Part shown: positions 26,555 to 35,929 of the stretch, piece by piece
How the letters are laid out: each line of letters starts with the position of its first letter
Position numbering within the stretch: position 1 is the stretch's first letter
Assembly: GCA_002070955.1 (NCBI GenBank)
Contig: MWEK01000011.1
Location: 81,154 to 145,153 of the forward strand
Length of the DNA stretch: 64,000 nt
Reading direction: 5' to 3'
DNA from: Planctomycetes bacterium ADurb.Bin069
Lineage (GTDB): Bacteria > Planctomycetota > UBA8108 > UBA8890 > UBA8898
Position numbers and translations under genes: made by a program
Notes under the pieces: model-generated
The model's input: only the letters and a program-made list of their open reading frames with translations
Databases searched by the model: none
What the model was told of the DNA's origin: nothing

Positions 26555-27463
26555 ATGGATTCCATGCGAAACCTGGGCGCCCCCGCGGGACGAAAGGCGC
26601 GCGTCGCCATCTTTCTGAGCGGCGGCGGCAGCAATGCGCGGGAGATCCTCACGCGGCACCGCGCGCTGGGGGCGCGCTCGCCGATCGACCCGGTCGCGCT
26701 GGTGACCGACCGGCCCAATGATCCCGCCTGCGGCGCCGCGCGCATCGGGGGCGAGTTCGGCGTTCCCGTGCTCGGGCACGACGTGCGGGCGTTCTACCGG
26801 GAACGCGGGTTGGGACGAGTGAGCGTGGCGAGCCCCGAGGGCCTGCGCGCCCGCGAGGAGTGGACCGATGCGCTGCGGCTGAAGCTCGCGCCTCTGGCCA
26901 TCGACTTCGCCGTGTTCGCGGGGTTCGAGCTGCTCTGCAACATCGCCGCCGATTTTCCGTGCCTGAACGTCCACCCGGGCGACCTCACGCGGCTTCGCGA
27001 CGGCAAGCGCTGGCTGGTGGGGCTTCACACCGTTCCGATCGAGCGGGCCATCCTCGGAGGTCTCGGCGAGCTTCGGGCCAGCGTGATCGTCGCCGCGCCG
27101 TACGGGGGCGCGGGGGCCGACGACATGGATCGCGGTCCGCTCCTGGGCATCTCGACGGCGGTCCCGATCGACCGCTGCGGTCGGACGCTCGAGGAACTGG
27201 CCGCGGCCGCGGCGCGCCGGCCGGCCGAGAGGCCGCCGCGAGGCTACGGGGATGCGCTGGAGGAGGTCGCCCGCCGCAATCAGGAGCGCCTCAAGGAGGG
27301 CGGGGACTGGGTCGTCTTCCCGCAGGTCGTTTTCCTTGTCGCCGAGGGAAGGTATGCCCTGGACGCGGGCGGTCGGGTCTTCTTCCGGCGGGAGCCGGGA
27401 GGGGCGCCCGCGCCGGTGCGGAGGCTCGTCTTCGGACCGAAGGGCATCGAGGAGTGCGTCTAG
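26555..27463 (+). CDS. formyltransferase-like (PurN-type fold) protein
   Basis: 302 residues. VAIFLSGGGSNAREIL at the N-terminus is the PurN-like GxGSN phosphate loop. The catalytic region contains FAVFAGFELLC and LNVHPGDLTRL, where PurN has NxHPSLLP. The usual catalytic Asn-His-Asp set is thus altered but recognisable (Asn, His, and a later Asp in ADDMDRGP). It is longer than PurN (about 200) and has its own C-terminal region. It may act on a different formyl acceptor. Start is ATG 26555 or 26564; no Shine-Dalgarno site is visible, consistent with a leaderless transcript. Confidence 0.8.
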   Translation: MDSMRNLGAPAGRKARVAIFLSGGGSNAREILTRHRALGARSPIDPVALVTDRPNDPACGAARIGGEFGVPVLGHDVRAFYRERGLGRVSVASPEGLRAREEWTDALRLKLAPLAIDFAVFAGFELLCNIAADFPCLNVHPGDLTRLRDGKRWLVGLHTVPIERAILGGLGELRASVIVAAPYGGAGADDMDRGPLLGISTAVPIDRCGRTLEELAAAAARRPAERPPRGYGDALEEVARRNQERLKEGGDWVVFPQVVFLVAEGRYALDAGGRVFFRREPGGAPAPVRRLVFGPKGIEECV

Positions 27464-27527
27464 CCGCGGTTCTCCGCGGGCGCAGCTCTTTCCTACACCG
27501 AGTTTTCACTGCATGGCTTTGCCTTCA

Positions 27528-27556
27528 TTGACGGCGGGTATCGAATTGGGTAAACT
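27528..27556 (+). promoter_or_regulatory. possible promoter of the dockerin-protein gene
   Basis: TTGACG at 27528-27533, a 17-bp spacer and TAAACT at 27551-27556, in an AT-richer pocket of the 262-bp gap. The leader would be about 160 nt. Confidence 0.45.
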
Positions 27557-27724
27557 TGAAGCTATGTTAATGGTGTTGGGTTTGTTCGCGCGTGTTTGCG
27601 GCTCCTGTCAACATATGCACGAGAGATCGAGCCGGGCGGGGGCGGCGCGAGGAATGAACGAGGATCGAGCCGCCGCGGACGGCGGACTGGGGGGGGGTGC
27701 GCGCCCCTCTGAAAGGAGGAGCCT

Positions 27725-29074
27725 ATGCGATGGGCGGTGTTGCCGGCGCTTTGTGTGGTCGCGACGACCCTGATTGCCGCGGAAGGCAGTCCCGACGCGC
27801 GCTTCGGTTTGTGGATCGTGCCCCACTTCCTGGAGAGTCCGGGCGGCGGCGCGGCGGTCAAAGTCTTCATGGGCAGCACCGCCGACGAGGTGCAGGGCTG
27901 GTCGTTCGGGATCAAGAGCACCGACGGCGCGCACCCGGGCGCAATGGTGCGCATCGTGGGCGCGGAGTTGGGCGCCGATCTTGCGACGGCCGGGCCTGCC
28001 GGCGGCCTGCCTGAGTTCGTGAGCTGCACGCTTCTGCCGGACGAGACGCCCCACGGCGTGCCGTGTCCGAACTGCACGGCGATCACCCAGGGCGTGGTGC
28101 TGGACTTCCAGCAGCGGACGTATGTGAACGCCACGGAGGGCTTCCACCTCCTCACGCTGGCGCTGGAGGTGAGCGGCGACGCCGGCGCCAGCGCTCGGCT
28201 CGATTTCACCGACGAGGTCGGCGCCCCACCGGTGAAAACGATCGTCGTTGTGGACGGGTTGAGCCACAAGCCGGCGCGGCAGAGCGGCGTGGAGGTCCGC
28301 AAGGTCGCCTGCGTCTCGGCTTTCTATCCCCATGTCGCCTCGGTGTCCGGCGCGCACGGCACGCAGCAGACGGTCGGCGTGTATCTCGACTTCAACCGCG
28401 GGGGCAGCGGCGCCTACGCCGTCCAGGGGTGGTCGTTCGGCGTCAGCCACGACCCCGACGCGCTCGAACTGTTGGACGCGACGACGGACGGCACGGACGC
28501 GGTGCGCGCGAAGAACGGCGGCGAGCCGGATTTCAACCAGTTCCGATTCGTACCGCCCGATCCGTCCGGAACGTTGGCGGGGTTCACGCACGGGGTCATC
28601 GTCGACTATCGGACGGGCATCACGCTGCCGGCGCGCAACGGCTTTCTGGATTGCAAGGCCCGCTACCGCCTCGCGGCCCGACCCTCGTGTCCCGAGTCGA
28701 TCGTGACGCGCCTGACGCCGACGGGCTCGCTCGGCGTCCCCGTGGTCAGGATGGTCATGGTCGTGGACGGCGAAAGCCTGATTCCGTGCGGGGTGGGCGT
28801 GGGCGAGGTGCGCATTCTGTGCGACACGCCCTTCGTGCGCGGAAACGCCAACGGCGACCATTGCGTGGACATCGCCGATGTCGTTTTCATCGTCCGTTAT
28901 CTCTTCCGGCACGGCCGCGCGCCCGCGCCGCTCGACGCGGCCGACGTGAACGACGACGGAAAGGTCGATGTGTCCGACGGCGTCTATCTGGTCCGCTACC
29001 TGTTCCTAAACGGCCCGCCGCCGCCGCCGCCCTTCCCGCTGGCGGGACTGGATCCCACGCCGGGCGGTCTCTGA
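27725..29074 (+). CDS. secreted protein with two duplicated beta-sandwich domains and a dockerin-like tail
   Basis: 449 residues; ATG 27725 follows GAAAGGAGG. Signal peptide MRWAVLPALCVVATTLIAA. Two related halves (about 22-200 and 205-372) each contain VQGWSFG, then TQGVVLDF or THGVIVDY, and close with IVVVDG or VMVVDG followed by a V-x-V-R or E-V-R strand. They have a cohesin-like look. Residues ~375-449 are two dockerin-type calcium loops (NANGDHCVDIAD and VNDDGKVDVSD), each followed by a YLF helix, then a Pro-rich end. The protein is probably exported and surface-assembled. Ligand unknown. Confidence 0.88.
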   Translation: MRWAVLPALCVVATTLIAAEGSPDARFGLWIVPHFLESPGGGAAVKVFMGSTADEVQGWSFGIKSTDGAHPGAMVRIVGAELGADLATAGPAGGLPEFVSCTLLPDETPHGVPCPNCTAITQGVVLDFQQRTYVNATEGFHLLTLALEVSGDAGASARLDFTDEVGAPPVKTIVVVDGLSHKPARQSGVEVRKVACVSAFYPHVASVSGAHGTQQTVGVYLDFNRGGSGAYAVQGWSFGVSHDPDALELLDATTDGTDAVRAKNGGEPDFNQFRFVPPDPSGTLAGFTHGVIVDYRTGITLPARNGFLDCKARYRLAARPSCPESIVTRLTPTGSLGVPVVRMVMVVDGESLIPCGVGVGEVRILCDTPFVRGNANGDHCVDIADVVFIVRYLFRHGRAPAPLDAADVNDDGKVDVSDGVYLVRYLFLNGPPPPPPFPLAGLDPTPGGL

Positions 29075-29080
29075 TAACGG

Positions 29081-29170
29081 TTTCGCTCCCGGCCTCCGGG
29101 GGGACGGAGCGCACGCCATGACCGCCGCTTCGGCGAGGGCGCTTTCGCTCCCGGCCCCCGGGGGACGGAG
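29081..29170. repeat. pair of near-identical 28-29 bp direct repeats between the dockerin gene and argS
   Basis: 29081-29109 and 29143-29170 both read tttcgctcccggc, then a short C/T variation, then ggggacggag. Each unit can fold a small CCCGG/CCGGG hairpin. They lie just after the dockerin gene stop. Confidence 0.6.
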
Positions 29171-29192
29171 TCTCGCCGCCGGCGTCCGGCTC

Positions 29193-29221
29193 TTTCCACG
29201 CGGCGCGTTACCCGCTATTCT
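29193..29221 (+). promoter_or_regulatory. possible argS promoter
   Basis: TTTCCA at 29193-29198, a 17-bp spacer and TATTCT at 29216-29221, about 54 bp before the start codon. Confidence 0.38.
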
Positions 29222-29274
29222 GGGCCTGCCGCCGCCGGACGGTTCCGGACGGCGGGGAACGCGAGCGAGGCAGC

Positions 29275-30993
29275 ATGGGATCACTGATTGAAAGGCTGGA
29301 CCGGCGGATCGCGGAAGCGCTCGCGGCCGTCACGGGGATTCCGGACGCCGCCGCGGCGGTGAAGCCCACCGAGGATGAGCGCTTCGGCGATTTCCAGGCC
29401 AACGGCGTCATGAGCCTCGCCAAGCGGCTCAAGCGCAATCCGCGCGAACTGGCGCGGGAGGTGCTCGCACGCCTGGATCTCGGCGACATCTGCAGCCGGG
29501 TCGAGACCGCCGGCCCGGGCTTCATCAACCTCACCGTGAGCAGCCGCTTTCTGAGCGCGGAACTGGGCGCCTTGGCCCGCGACGCGCGCCTGGGTCTGGA
29601 CGCCGCCGCCGTGCGCGAGACGATCGTCGTCGACTTCTCCTGCCCGAACGTCGCCAAGGAGATGCACATCGGCCACATCCGCTCGACGATCATCGGCGAT
29701 GCGATCTGCCGGCTGCTGGAGGCGCGCGGCCACGATGTCCGCAGGATCAACCACATCGGCGACTGGGGCACGCAGTTCGGCATGTTGATCGAGTACCTGC
29801 GCCGCACGGATCCCGAGGCCGTGCGGGGCGGGAAGACCCTCGCCATCGGCGACCTGGAGGAGTTCTACCGCGCCGCGAAGGCGCGCTTCGACGCAGATCC
29901 GGAGTTCGCCGAAGCGGCGCGCCGCGAGGTCGTGAAGCTGCAGGCCGGCGACCCGGAGTCGGTGGCCGTATGGCGCGTCATCTGCGATGTCTCGCGCCGC
30001 AAGTTCGAGGAGAACTACGCGCTTCTCGACGTCCGCCTGGAGGAGATGGGCGAGAGCTTCTACAACGGTTTCCTGCCCGAGATCGCGGCGGATCTCGCGG
30101 CGCGGGGCATCGCCCGGGAGAGCGACGGAGCGCTGTGCGTCTTCCTGGAGGGCTTCGGCGCGCCGTTCATGGTTCGGAAGCGCGACGGGGGCTACCTGTA
30201 CGCGACGACCGACCTGGCGGCGCTCAAATACCGGGTGGAGGCCATGGGCGCGCGGCGCATCATTTACGTGACCGACGCGCGCCAAAAGGAGCATTTCCGC
30301 CAGCTCTTCGCCGCGGCGCGGCTGGCGGGCTACGCCCCGGAGGATGTCCGCCTGGAGCACGCCGCGTTCGGCTCGATTCTCGGCGCCGACGGCGCGCCGC
30401 TCAAGACGCGCGCGGGCCGGAACGTGCTCCTCAAGGATGTGATCGCCGAGGCCGTGGCCCGCGCGCGGCGGGTCGTCGCGGAGAAGAACCCCGAGCTGCC
30501 TGCCGCCGAGCAGGACGCGATCGCCCGCATTATCGGCGTGGGCGCGCTGAAGTACTTCGACCTCAGGCAGAACCCGTCCAGCGATTACGTGTTCGACTGG
30601 GACCGCATGCTGGCCCTCGACGGCGACACGGCGCCGTATCTCCAATACGCCTATGCCCGGGTGCAATCGATCTTCAGGAAGGGCGCCGTCCGGGAGGAAG
30701 AGTACGCCGGTGTCGATCCGCTCATCGACGCCCGCGTCGAGGCGCGGCTCGGGCTCTGGCTGCTGCGTTTCGGGGAGACGGCGGCGGCCGCGGCGCGCGA
30801 CTGCCGCCCCAACATCGTCGCCGGCTATCTCTACGAACTGGCCGCGCGCTTCACGGCCTTCTACGGCGAGTGCCCGGTCTTGAAGGCCGAGGAGCCGGCG
30901 CGCGCGGGCCGGCTCCTCCTGTGCCGCCTCACGGCGCGGGTGCTGGCGGCCGGGCTGCGGCTCCTCGGAATCGAGGTGAGCGAAAGGATGTAG
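29275..30993 (+). CDS. argS: arginyl-tRNA synthetase
   Basis: 572 residues, standard for ArgRS. It has the N-terminal additional domain with FGDFQANG and FINLTVS, the HIGH motif as MHIGHIRS, NHIGDWGTQFG, and GADGAPLKTRAG in place of KMSKS, as usual in this family. A C-terminal DALR anticodon-binding domain ends in RLLGIEVSERM. The enzyme charges tRNA-Arg with arginine. ATG 29275. Confidence 0.96.
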   Translation: MGSLIERLDRRIAEALAAVTGIPDAAAAVKPTEDERFGDFQANGVMSLAKRLKRNPRELAREVLARLDLGDICSRVETAGPGFINLTVSSRFLSAELGALARDARLGLDAAAVRETIVVDFSCPNVAKEMHIGHIRSTIIGDAICRLLEARGHDVRRINHIGDWGTQFGMLIEYLRRTDPEAVRGGKTLAIGDLEEFYRAAKARFDADPEFAEAARREVVKLQAGDPESVAVWRVICDVSRRKFEENYALLDVRLEEMGESFYNGFLPEIAADLAARGIARESDGALCVFLEGFGAPFMVRKRDGGYLYATTDLAALKYRVEAMGARRIIYVTDARQKEHFRQLFAAARLAGYAPEDVRLEHAAFGSILGADGAPLKTRAGRNVLLKDVIAEAVARARRVVAEKNPELPAAEQDAIARIIGVGALKYFDLRQNPSSDYVFDWDRMLALDGDTAPYLQYAYARVQSIFRKGAVREEEYAGVDPLIDARVEARLGLWLLRFGETAAAAARDCRPNIVAGYLYELAARFTAFYGECPVLKAEEPARAGRLLLCRLTARVLAAGLRLLGIEVSERM

Positions 30994-31004
30994 CCGGGCC
31001 TTGG

Positions 31005-31033
31005 TTGGCGCCGCCCGGAACGAGGTTTATGAT
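31005..31033 (+). promoter_or_regulatory. promoter of the CotH-family gene
   Basis: TTGGCG at 31005-31010, a 17-bp spacer and TATGAT at 31028-31033, about 48 bp before the chosen ATG. Confidence 0.6.
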
Positions 31034-31080
31034 AGATGCAGCAGGTCGCCGTCCGAGGAACGGCGCGAGGAGAACGGTGC

Positions 31081-34000
31081 ATGTGGCTTTTGAGCGTTCT
31101 GGCGGCTGCGTGCCTTTTGGGAGGGCCGCGCGATGTCGTCTTCAACGAGATCATGTACCGTCCGCCGGAACACAACTACCAGGACGAGTACATCGAGCTT
31201 TTCAACCGCGGCGCGGATGATGTCGCCATCGCCGGCTGGCGTTTCAACGCCGGCGTCCAGTACGAGTTTCCCCCGGGAGCCGTGCTGCGCGGCGGGGAAT
31301 ACCTCGTGGTCTGCGGCGACGCGGCGTACCTCGGGCCCAAGCTCGGCCTGCGCGCCGGGGATGGGGTTCTTTTCGGGAATTGGGAGGGGCACCTCAGCAA
31401 CAGCGGAGAGCGCATCCGGCTCGTCGATGCGGGAGGCGCGACGATCGCGAGCCTGCGGTACGGAGACCGGCCGCCGTTTCCCACCGCGGCGGACGGCGAG
31501 GGCTCGTCCCTGGAGCGGATTGCGCCGGATGCCGACGGCGAAGCGCCGGAGAACTGGGCGGCCTCGGCGCGCGAGACCGTTTGGCGCGAGCTGCGCGTGC
31601 GGGCGGCGGCGGCCGAGGGGGCGACGCGCCTGAGTTTCTTTTTTCCCGGGCGCGGCAACGCGCTCATCGATGCCGTCGAAGTCAGGGAGGCGGGCGGAGG
31701 GGGGAACTTGCTCGCGAACGGCGATTTCGAGGGCAACGTTGACGGGTGGAACGTCGCGGGCGTGTACCGCGCGTCGCGGTCCACCGCCGCCGCCTACACG
31801 GGAAAAGCATGTCTCAATGTGCGGACTTCGGCGACGCCCGCCGCCGGCGACTGCGTCTACGCGGAGCTCGCGGGGCTGGTCGAGGCCGGGAAGACCTACG
31901 ACTTGCGCTGCTTCTGCCGCGTGCCGGCGTCGGCCGCCGCGGCCTACAGCCGCCTCTTTTGCTGCGATTTTCTCGGGGCCGAAAGCCGGATCTTCCTGGG
32001 CAACGGCAGCCCCGGCGTCAGGAACGACTCCTATCAGGGCGGAGGCGTGCCGCCCGCGTTCGTGCTGCAGGACCCGGCGCGCGCGCATCTGGGCGCGCCC
32101 TACGATTGGTATGCCGCGCACGCGCCGTTCATCCCGACGAGCGCCGATGCCGTCAGGATCACCTGCATGGTGACCGGCGACGAAGGGGTCGCCGATGTGA
32201 CGCTCTTCCTCGACACGGGGAGCGGCGAGGTCGAACTCCCCATGTACGATGACGGGGTTCACGGCGACGGCCTCTTCGCGGGCGACGGCGTCTACGGCTC
32301 CGACTTGATCCCGCCCCTGCCCCAGCGCCGGATCGTTCGCTACCGGTTGCGCGCCCGCGACGACGCGGGGCGCGAGCGGTGGGCGCCGCCCGCGCTCGAG
32401 CCGACGCCGGCCTACGCCTACATGGTGAGCGACGGTCTCCCGGCCTCGAGCCTTCCGGTCTATCAGGCGTTCATCAGCGCCGCGTCGCTCCAGGCGCTCG
32501 CTCAGCCCACGCGCACCTACTACCCGGCGACGCTGGTGTACGACGGGGTCGTTTACGACCAGGTCCTCCTTCGGAATCGCGGGCACACGAGCATCGGCAA
32601 CCCGAAGAAGCATTGGCACTTCAAGTTCAACCGCGACCGGCGCTTCCGCGCCTTCGGGGAGCTCAGGCAGCACATCAACCTGAATTCGATGTGGGGCACG
32701 AAGGACTACATCAGGGAAGCGCTCGCGTACCCCGTCTTCGGCGATATCCGCGCCCTGCCCTGCGATCCCTCCGCGCCCGGCTGCTTTGCGGTCGGCCCCA
32801 CCTGCTACACCGAGCACGTGCGCATGGAGGTCAACGGCGCCTTCTGGGCCATGTTCATGCACATGGAGCATCCCGACGGCGCGTACGCGGCGCGCAACGG
32901 GCTGCACCCGGACACGGAGATCTGGAAGGCGTACCTGTCCAGCGAGGATCTCGGCGTCAACCCGCAGTCCTACACGGGCACCAGCGGCTGCCACTGCAAC
33001 TACATCAAGAAGATGAATCCCGAGCTGGGGTTCGGCGCCCTGGCCGACTTCCTGCACGGCGCCAACGCGCGGCTCGGCCAGGCGCACCCCGACATCGTCA
33101 GGTACGTCGACGCCCGCATGGATGTGCCGGACTTCGTCAACTACCTGGCGGGCACGGCGCTCATCTGCAATGCCGACCACGCCGCCAAGAATTACCTGCT
33201 GGTGCGATTCGGCGACACGGGCCGCTTCAGCATGGCCCCGTGGGACCTGGATCTGGTGTTCGGGCGCAACTACGAACTCGGGGGAGGCGTGTACAACGAC
33301 ACGATCCGCTGGGACAACCACGCCTTCATTGCCACTCAAAGCCACCCGAAGAACGATGGGCCCTGGAACCGCGTCATCACCCAATTCCTGAATCAGCCCA
33401 AGTACGCGGAGATGTACTACGCGCGCCTCAATGAACTGCTCGACGCGTACTTCACCACCGGCGTCTTCTACCCCCGCATCGAGGCCCTCAGGGAGAAAAT
33501 CCAGGCGACGGCCGTCCTCGACCGGGCCAAGTGGGGCGCTTACGGCGACCGGATCTCCTGGGGGGCGAAGATCGATGAGATCAAAACCTGGCTGCCGCGC
33601 CGGCGGGACTATCTAAAGACGTACTTCGCCGTCGCGCCGTGCGGCGATCCGGTCGCGACGGTGAGCGACGACGGCGCCGAGCTTCACGTCGCTTGGAAGA
33701 ATCGCGGCACGTATCCGGAGATCAGGGTGTTCGTCGACGGCCTCCAGGTCAAGCGCCTGGTGGCGAACGAGACGAGCACGACGGTCACCGGCGCCGCGAT
33801 CGCCGGCTTGTCCGGGCCCCACGAGGTGACGGTGCAGGCCTGGTACCGTTATCGCGGCTGGAGCATGTTGCCCGACAATCCGGCGCCGGTTCCCGGCGCG
33901 CCGACCGTCACGGCGGAGTTTCCGCGCGTGGCGGCGCCGTCGGACCTGACGTGCGCGTGGGAGTCGGCGCCGGCGGGAGATACGCGCGCCCCGGCCGTGC

Positions 34001-34728
34001 GTCTCGCTTGGCGCAACCGCATTGTCGCCGAGCGCATCGAGATTGTGCTGATCAGGGAGGGAAGCGAGGAGGTGGCGGCGGCGGCGCCCGGGGATGCGCG
34101 GGAGTTTGTGCTTGTGCTCCCCGACGCGGCGCCGGAGACGCCGTACACCCTCGGCGTGCGCGCGGCCGCGGGCGGGGAGGTCTCGGCGGCGGCGGTCTGC
34201 AGCGTTCAGTTTTCCCTGCCGGCGCCCGCCGACATGCTCTGCGTGCCGATGGGCGATGGCGGGGTGGTCATCGTGTGGACCGCGACGGCCGGCATGGATG
34301 CCTACGCGTTTTCCGCCGACGGCCGCGAAGTGGGACGCGTGGACGGGAATGAATCGCAGTTCGTGGGCGCGGAGATTCCCTGCGGCGCGGTGATCTCGGC
34401 GCGCGGCCTGTGGGCGGGATTCGAGTCCGCGCCGGCTCAGTGCGCCATGCCGCCGTGCGTCGCCTTCATCCGGGGCGATGCCGATGCCGACGGCCGGCTG
34501 CAACTCGGCGATGCCGCCTGCATCCTGGAGTACCTCTTCGCCTCGGGCGCGACGCCCGCGTGCCTCGCGGCGTTCGATGCGAACGCCGACGGGCGCCTGA
34601 GCGTGAGCGACGCGATCACGATCTTGCGGGCGCTTTTCGGCGGGGGCGCGATCCCGGCGCCGCACCCGGACTGCGGCGCGCCGCCGACGGCGCTGCCGTG
34701 CGCCTACTTCGCGCCGTGCGCCGGTTGA
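31081..34728 (+). CDS. secreted CotH-kinase-family protein with lamin-tail, CBM-like and dockerin-like domains
   Basis: 1215 residues from ATG 31081, which has CGAGGAG upstream and starts exactly at a signal peptide (MWLLSVLAAACLLGG). Domains in order: lamin-tail (about 18-135, VFNEIMYRP...YIELFNRG); CBM-like jelly roll (about 205-290, LLANGDFEGNVDGW); CotH kinase-like domain (about 480-850) with RNRGHTSIGNPKKHWHFKF, NLNSMWGTKDYIREAL and the catalytic-type WDLDLVFGRN at 721-730; fibronectin-like segments; dockerin-like tail from ~1130. CotH enzymes in spore coats phosphorylate proteins with ATP; secreted bacterial homologues are poorly understood. Its tail overlaps the convergent gene by 25 bp. 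Confidence 0.91.
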   Translation: MWLLSVLAAACLLGGPRDVVFNEIMYRPPEHNYQDEYIELFNRGADDVAIAGWRFNAGVQYEFPPGAVLRGGEYLVVCGDAAYLGPKLGLRAGDGVLFGNWEGHLSNSGERIRLVDAGGATIASLRYGDRPPFPTAADGEGSSLERIAPDADGEAPENWAASARETVWRELRVRAAAAEGATRLSFFFPGRGNALIDAVEVREAGGGGNLLANGDFEGNVDGWNVAGVYRASRSTAAAYTGKACLNVRTSATPAAGDCVYAELAGLVEAGKTYDLRCFCRVPASAAAAYSRLFCCDFLGAESRIFLGNGSPGVRNDSYQGGGVPPAFVLQDPARAHLGAPYDWYAAHAPFIPTSADAVRITCMVTGDEGVADVTLFLDTGSGEVELPMYDDGVHGDGLFAGDGVYGSDLIPPLPQRRIVRYRLRARDDAGRERWAPPALEPTPAYAYMVSDGLPASSLPVYQAFISAASLQALAQPTRTYYPATLVYDGVVYDQVLLRNRGHTSIGNPKKHWHFKFNRDRRFRAFGELRQHINLNSMWGTKDYIREALAYPVFGDIRALPCDPSAPGCFAVGPTCYTEHVRMEVNGAFWAMFMHMEHPDGAYAARNGLHPDTEIWKAYLSSEDLGVNPQSYTGTSGCHCNYIKKMNPELGFGALADFLHGANARLGQAHPDIVRYVDARMDVPDFVNYLAGTALICNADHAAKNYLLVRFGDTGRFSMAPWDLDLVFGRNYELGGGVYNDTIRWDNHAFIATQSHPKNDGPWNRVITQFLNQPKYAEMYYARLNELLDAYFTTGVFYPRIEALREKIQATAVLDRAKWGAYGDRISWGAKIDEIKTWLPRRRDYLKTYFAVAPCGDPVATVSDDGAELHVAWKNRGTYPEIRVFVDGLQVKRLVANETSTTVTGAAIAGLSGPHEVTVQAWYRYRGWSMLPDNPAPVPGAPTVTAEFPRVAAPSDLTCAWESAPAGDTRAPAVRLAWRNRIVAERIEIVLIREGSEEVAAAAPGDAREFVLVLPDAAPETPYTLGVRAAAGGEVSAAAVCSVQFSLPAPADMLCVPMGDGGVVIVWTATAGMDAYAFSADGREVGRVDGNESQFVGAEIPCGAVISARGLWAGFESAPAQCAMPPCVAFIRGDADADGRLQLGDAACILEYLFASGATPACLAAFDANADGRLSVSDAITILRALFGGGAIPAPHPDCGAPPTALPCAYFAPCAG

Positions 34729-35111
34729 GCGGGCGGGTCGCTTCCGAGCTGGATCCTCAGGCGCACGTGCGGCGGGGCGGCCGTGAAGGGCGCCTCGTGC
34801 ACCGCGTATCCCTGCGCCCGGCACACGATGGTGTATTCGCCCTTGGGCACCGAGAAGGCGAAGGAACCGCTCTCGCGGCGGCGAACCGTCTCGCGCCTGA
34901 TGGTCGTCTTCCTGTCGGGAGAGAGGACGGCGAGCTCGAAAGACGCGATCGGCGTTCCGTTCGGCGCCGCCACGATGCCGGTGACCTCGCACGTGGAGTC
35001 CTCGTCGGCCGGCAGGTCCCCCCGCCCGAGGAACAGACCCGCGAGGGCGACCACGGCCGCCGCGCCGAGAATCCAGATCAGCACGCGCTGGCTGTACTTC
35101 GGTTCATCCAT
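34704..35111 (-). CDS. membrane-anchored carboxypeptidase-regulatory-like domain protein
   Basis: 135 residues. A membrane helix at ~10-28 (VLIWILGAAAVVALAGLFL) is followed by a beta-sandwich of the CarboxypepD_reg type: VTGIVAAPNGTPIASFEL...GSFAFSVPKGEYTIVCRAQGY. Such domains occur in surface and TonB-linked proteins and may bind other proteins or glycans. ATG 35111 has GAGGAGGAG upstream. It is the last gene of the squalene synthase/NYN transcription unit and overlaps the convergent CotH gene by 25 bp. Confidence 0.8.
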   Translation of the reverse strand: MDEPKYSQRVLIWILGAAAVVALAGLFLGRGDLPADEDSTCEVTGIVAAPNGTPIASFELAVLSPDRKTTIRRETVRRRESGSFAFSVPKGEYTIVCRAQGYAVHEAPFTAAPPHVRLRIQLGSDPPAQPAHGAK

Positions 35112-35151
35112 CCGGCGCTCCTCCTCGAGGGAAGCGGCGCTGGGCCCCGGC

Positions 35152-35910
35152 TCACTTCGATTCCTTGAAGGCGGTGATCACGAAGCCGCCGCTCTTCTGG
35201 TCCTTTTCGATCTCGATGAGTCCCTGCTCGCGCATGTCGGCGATGAGTTGGGAGAACGAGCCGTAGCCGTAGTACCCCTCGTCGAAGTCCGGGTGTTTGC
35301 GCTTGATGGTCTGCTTGACCATCGAGGCCCAGATCACATCCTTGGACTCGCGCACCAGGGCATCGATGGCGTCCATGATGCGCTGGAACGCCTCGGCCTT
35401 CTTGGCGGGGAGCTTGGCGTCGATCTTCGCGCGCTTCTGCTTGAGGCGCACGATGTCCTCGTAGAAGATGAACTCGTCGCAGTTCTCCACGAAGAGCGGG
35501 CTGGTCGAGTTCTTGACGCCGAGGCCGATGACGGTCTTGTCGTTCTCCCTGAGCTTGGCGACCAGCGGGGTGAAATCGCTGTCGCCGCTGGCGATCACGA
35601 AGAGGTTGACATGCTCCTTGGAGTAGCACAGGTCCATGGCGTCGACGACCATGCGGATGTCGGCGCTGTTCTTGCCGCTGTAGCGGCGCTTGGGCACGTA
35701 GATCAGCTCCATGCCGGCCTCGTGCAGCGGCCGCTTGTAGTCCGTGTAGCTCTCCCAGTCGGCATAGGCGCGCTTCACCACGATGCGGCCCTTCTCGACG
35801 AGGCGCTGGAAAATGGGCCCGATCTCGAAAGAGGGGTAGCGCGCTTCCTTGACGCCCAGGGCGATGTTCTCGAAATCGAAGTAGACCGCGAGCCTGCTTT
35901 CGTCCGACAT
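35152..35910 (-). CDS. NYN-domain (LabA/DUF88) protein with C-terminal LOTUS-like winged helix
   Basis: 252 residues. The N-terminal NYN/PIN-like nuclease domain shows VYFDFENIAL, KNSADIRMVVDAMDL and VIASGDSDFTPLVAKL, which place the acidic metal-binding residues of the family. The C-terminal part (about 165-250), QTIKRKHPDFDEGYYGYGSFSQLI, matches the OST-HTH/LOTUS pattern that binds RNA. It is probably an RNA-directed nuclease or RNA-binding regulator. ATG 35910 has AAGAGG upstream and lies 19 bp after the squalene synthase gene. Confidence 0.9.
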   Translation of the reverse strand: MSDESRLAVYFDFENIALGVKEARYPSFEIGPIFQRLVEKGRIVVKRAYADWESYTDYKRPLHEAGMELIYVPKRRYSGKNSADIRMVVDAMDLCYSKEHVNLFVIASGDSDFTPLVAKLRENDKTVIGLGVKNSTSPLFVENCDEFIFYEDIVRLKQKRAKIDAKLPAKKAEAFQRIMDAIDALVRESKDVIWASMVKQTIKRKHPDFDEGYYGYGSFSQLIADMREQGLIEIEKDQKSGGFVITAFKESK

Positions 35911-35929
35911 TCAATCCTCTTGTGAAGTC

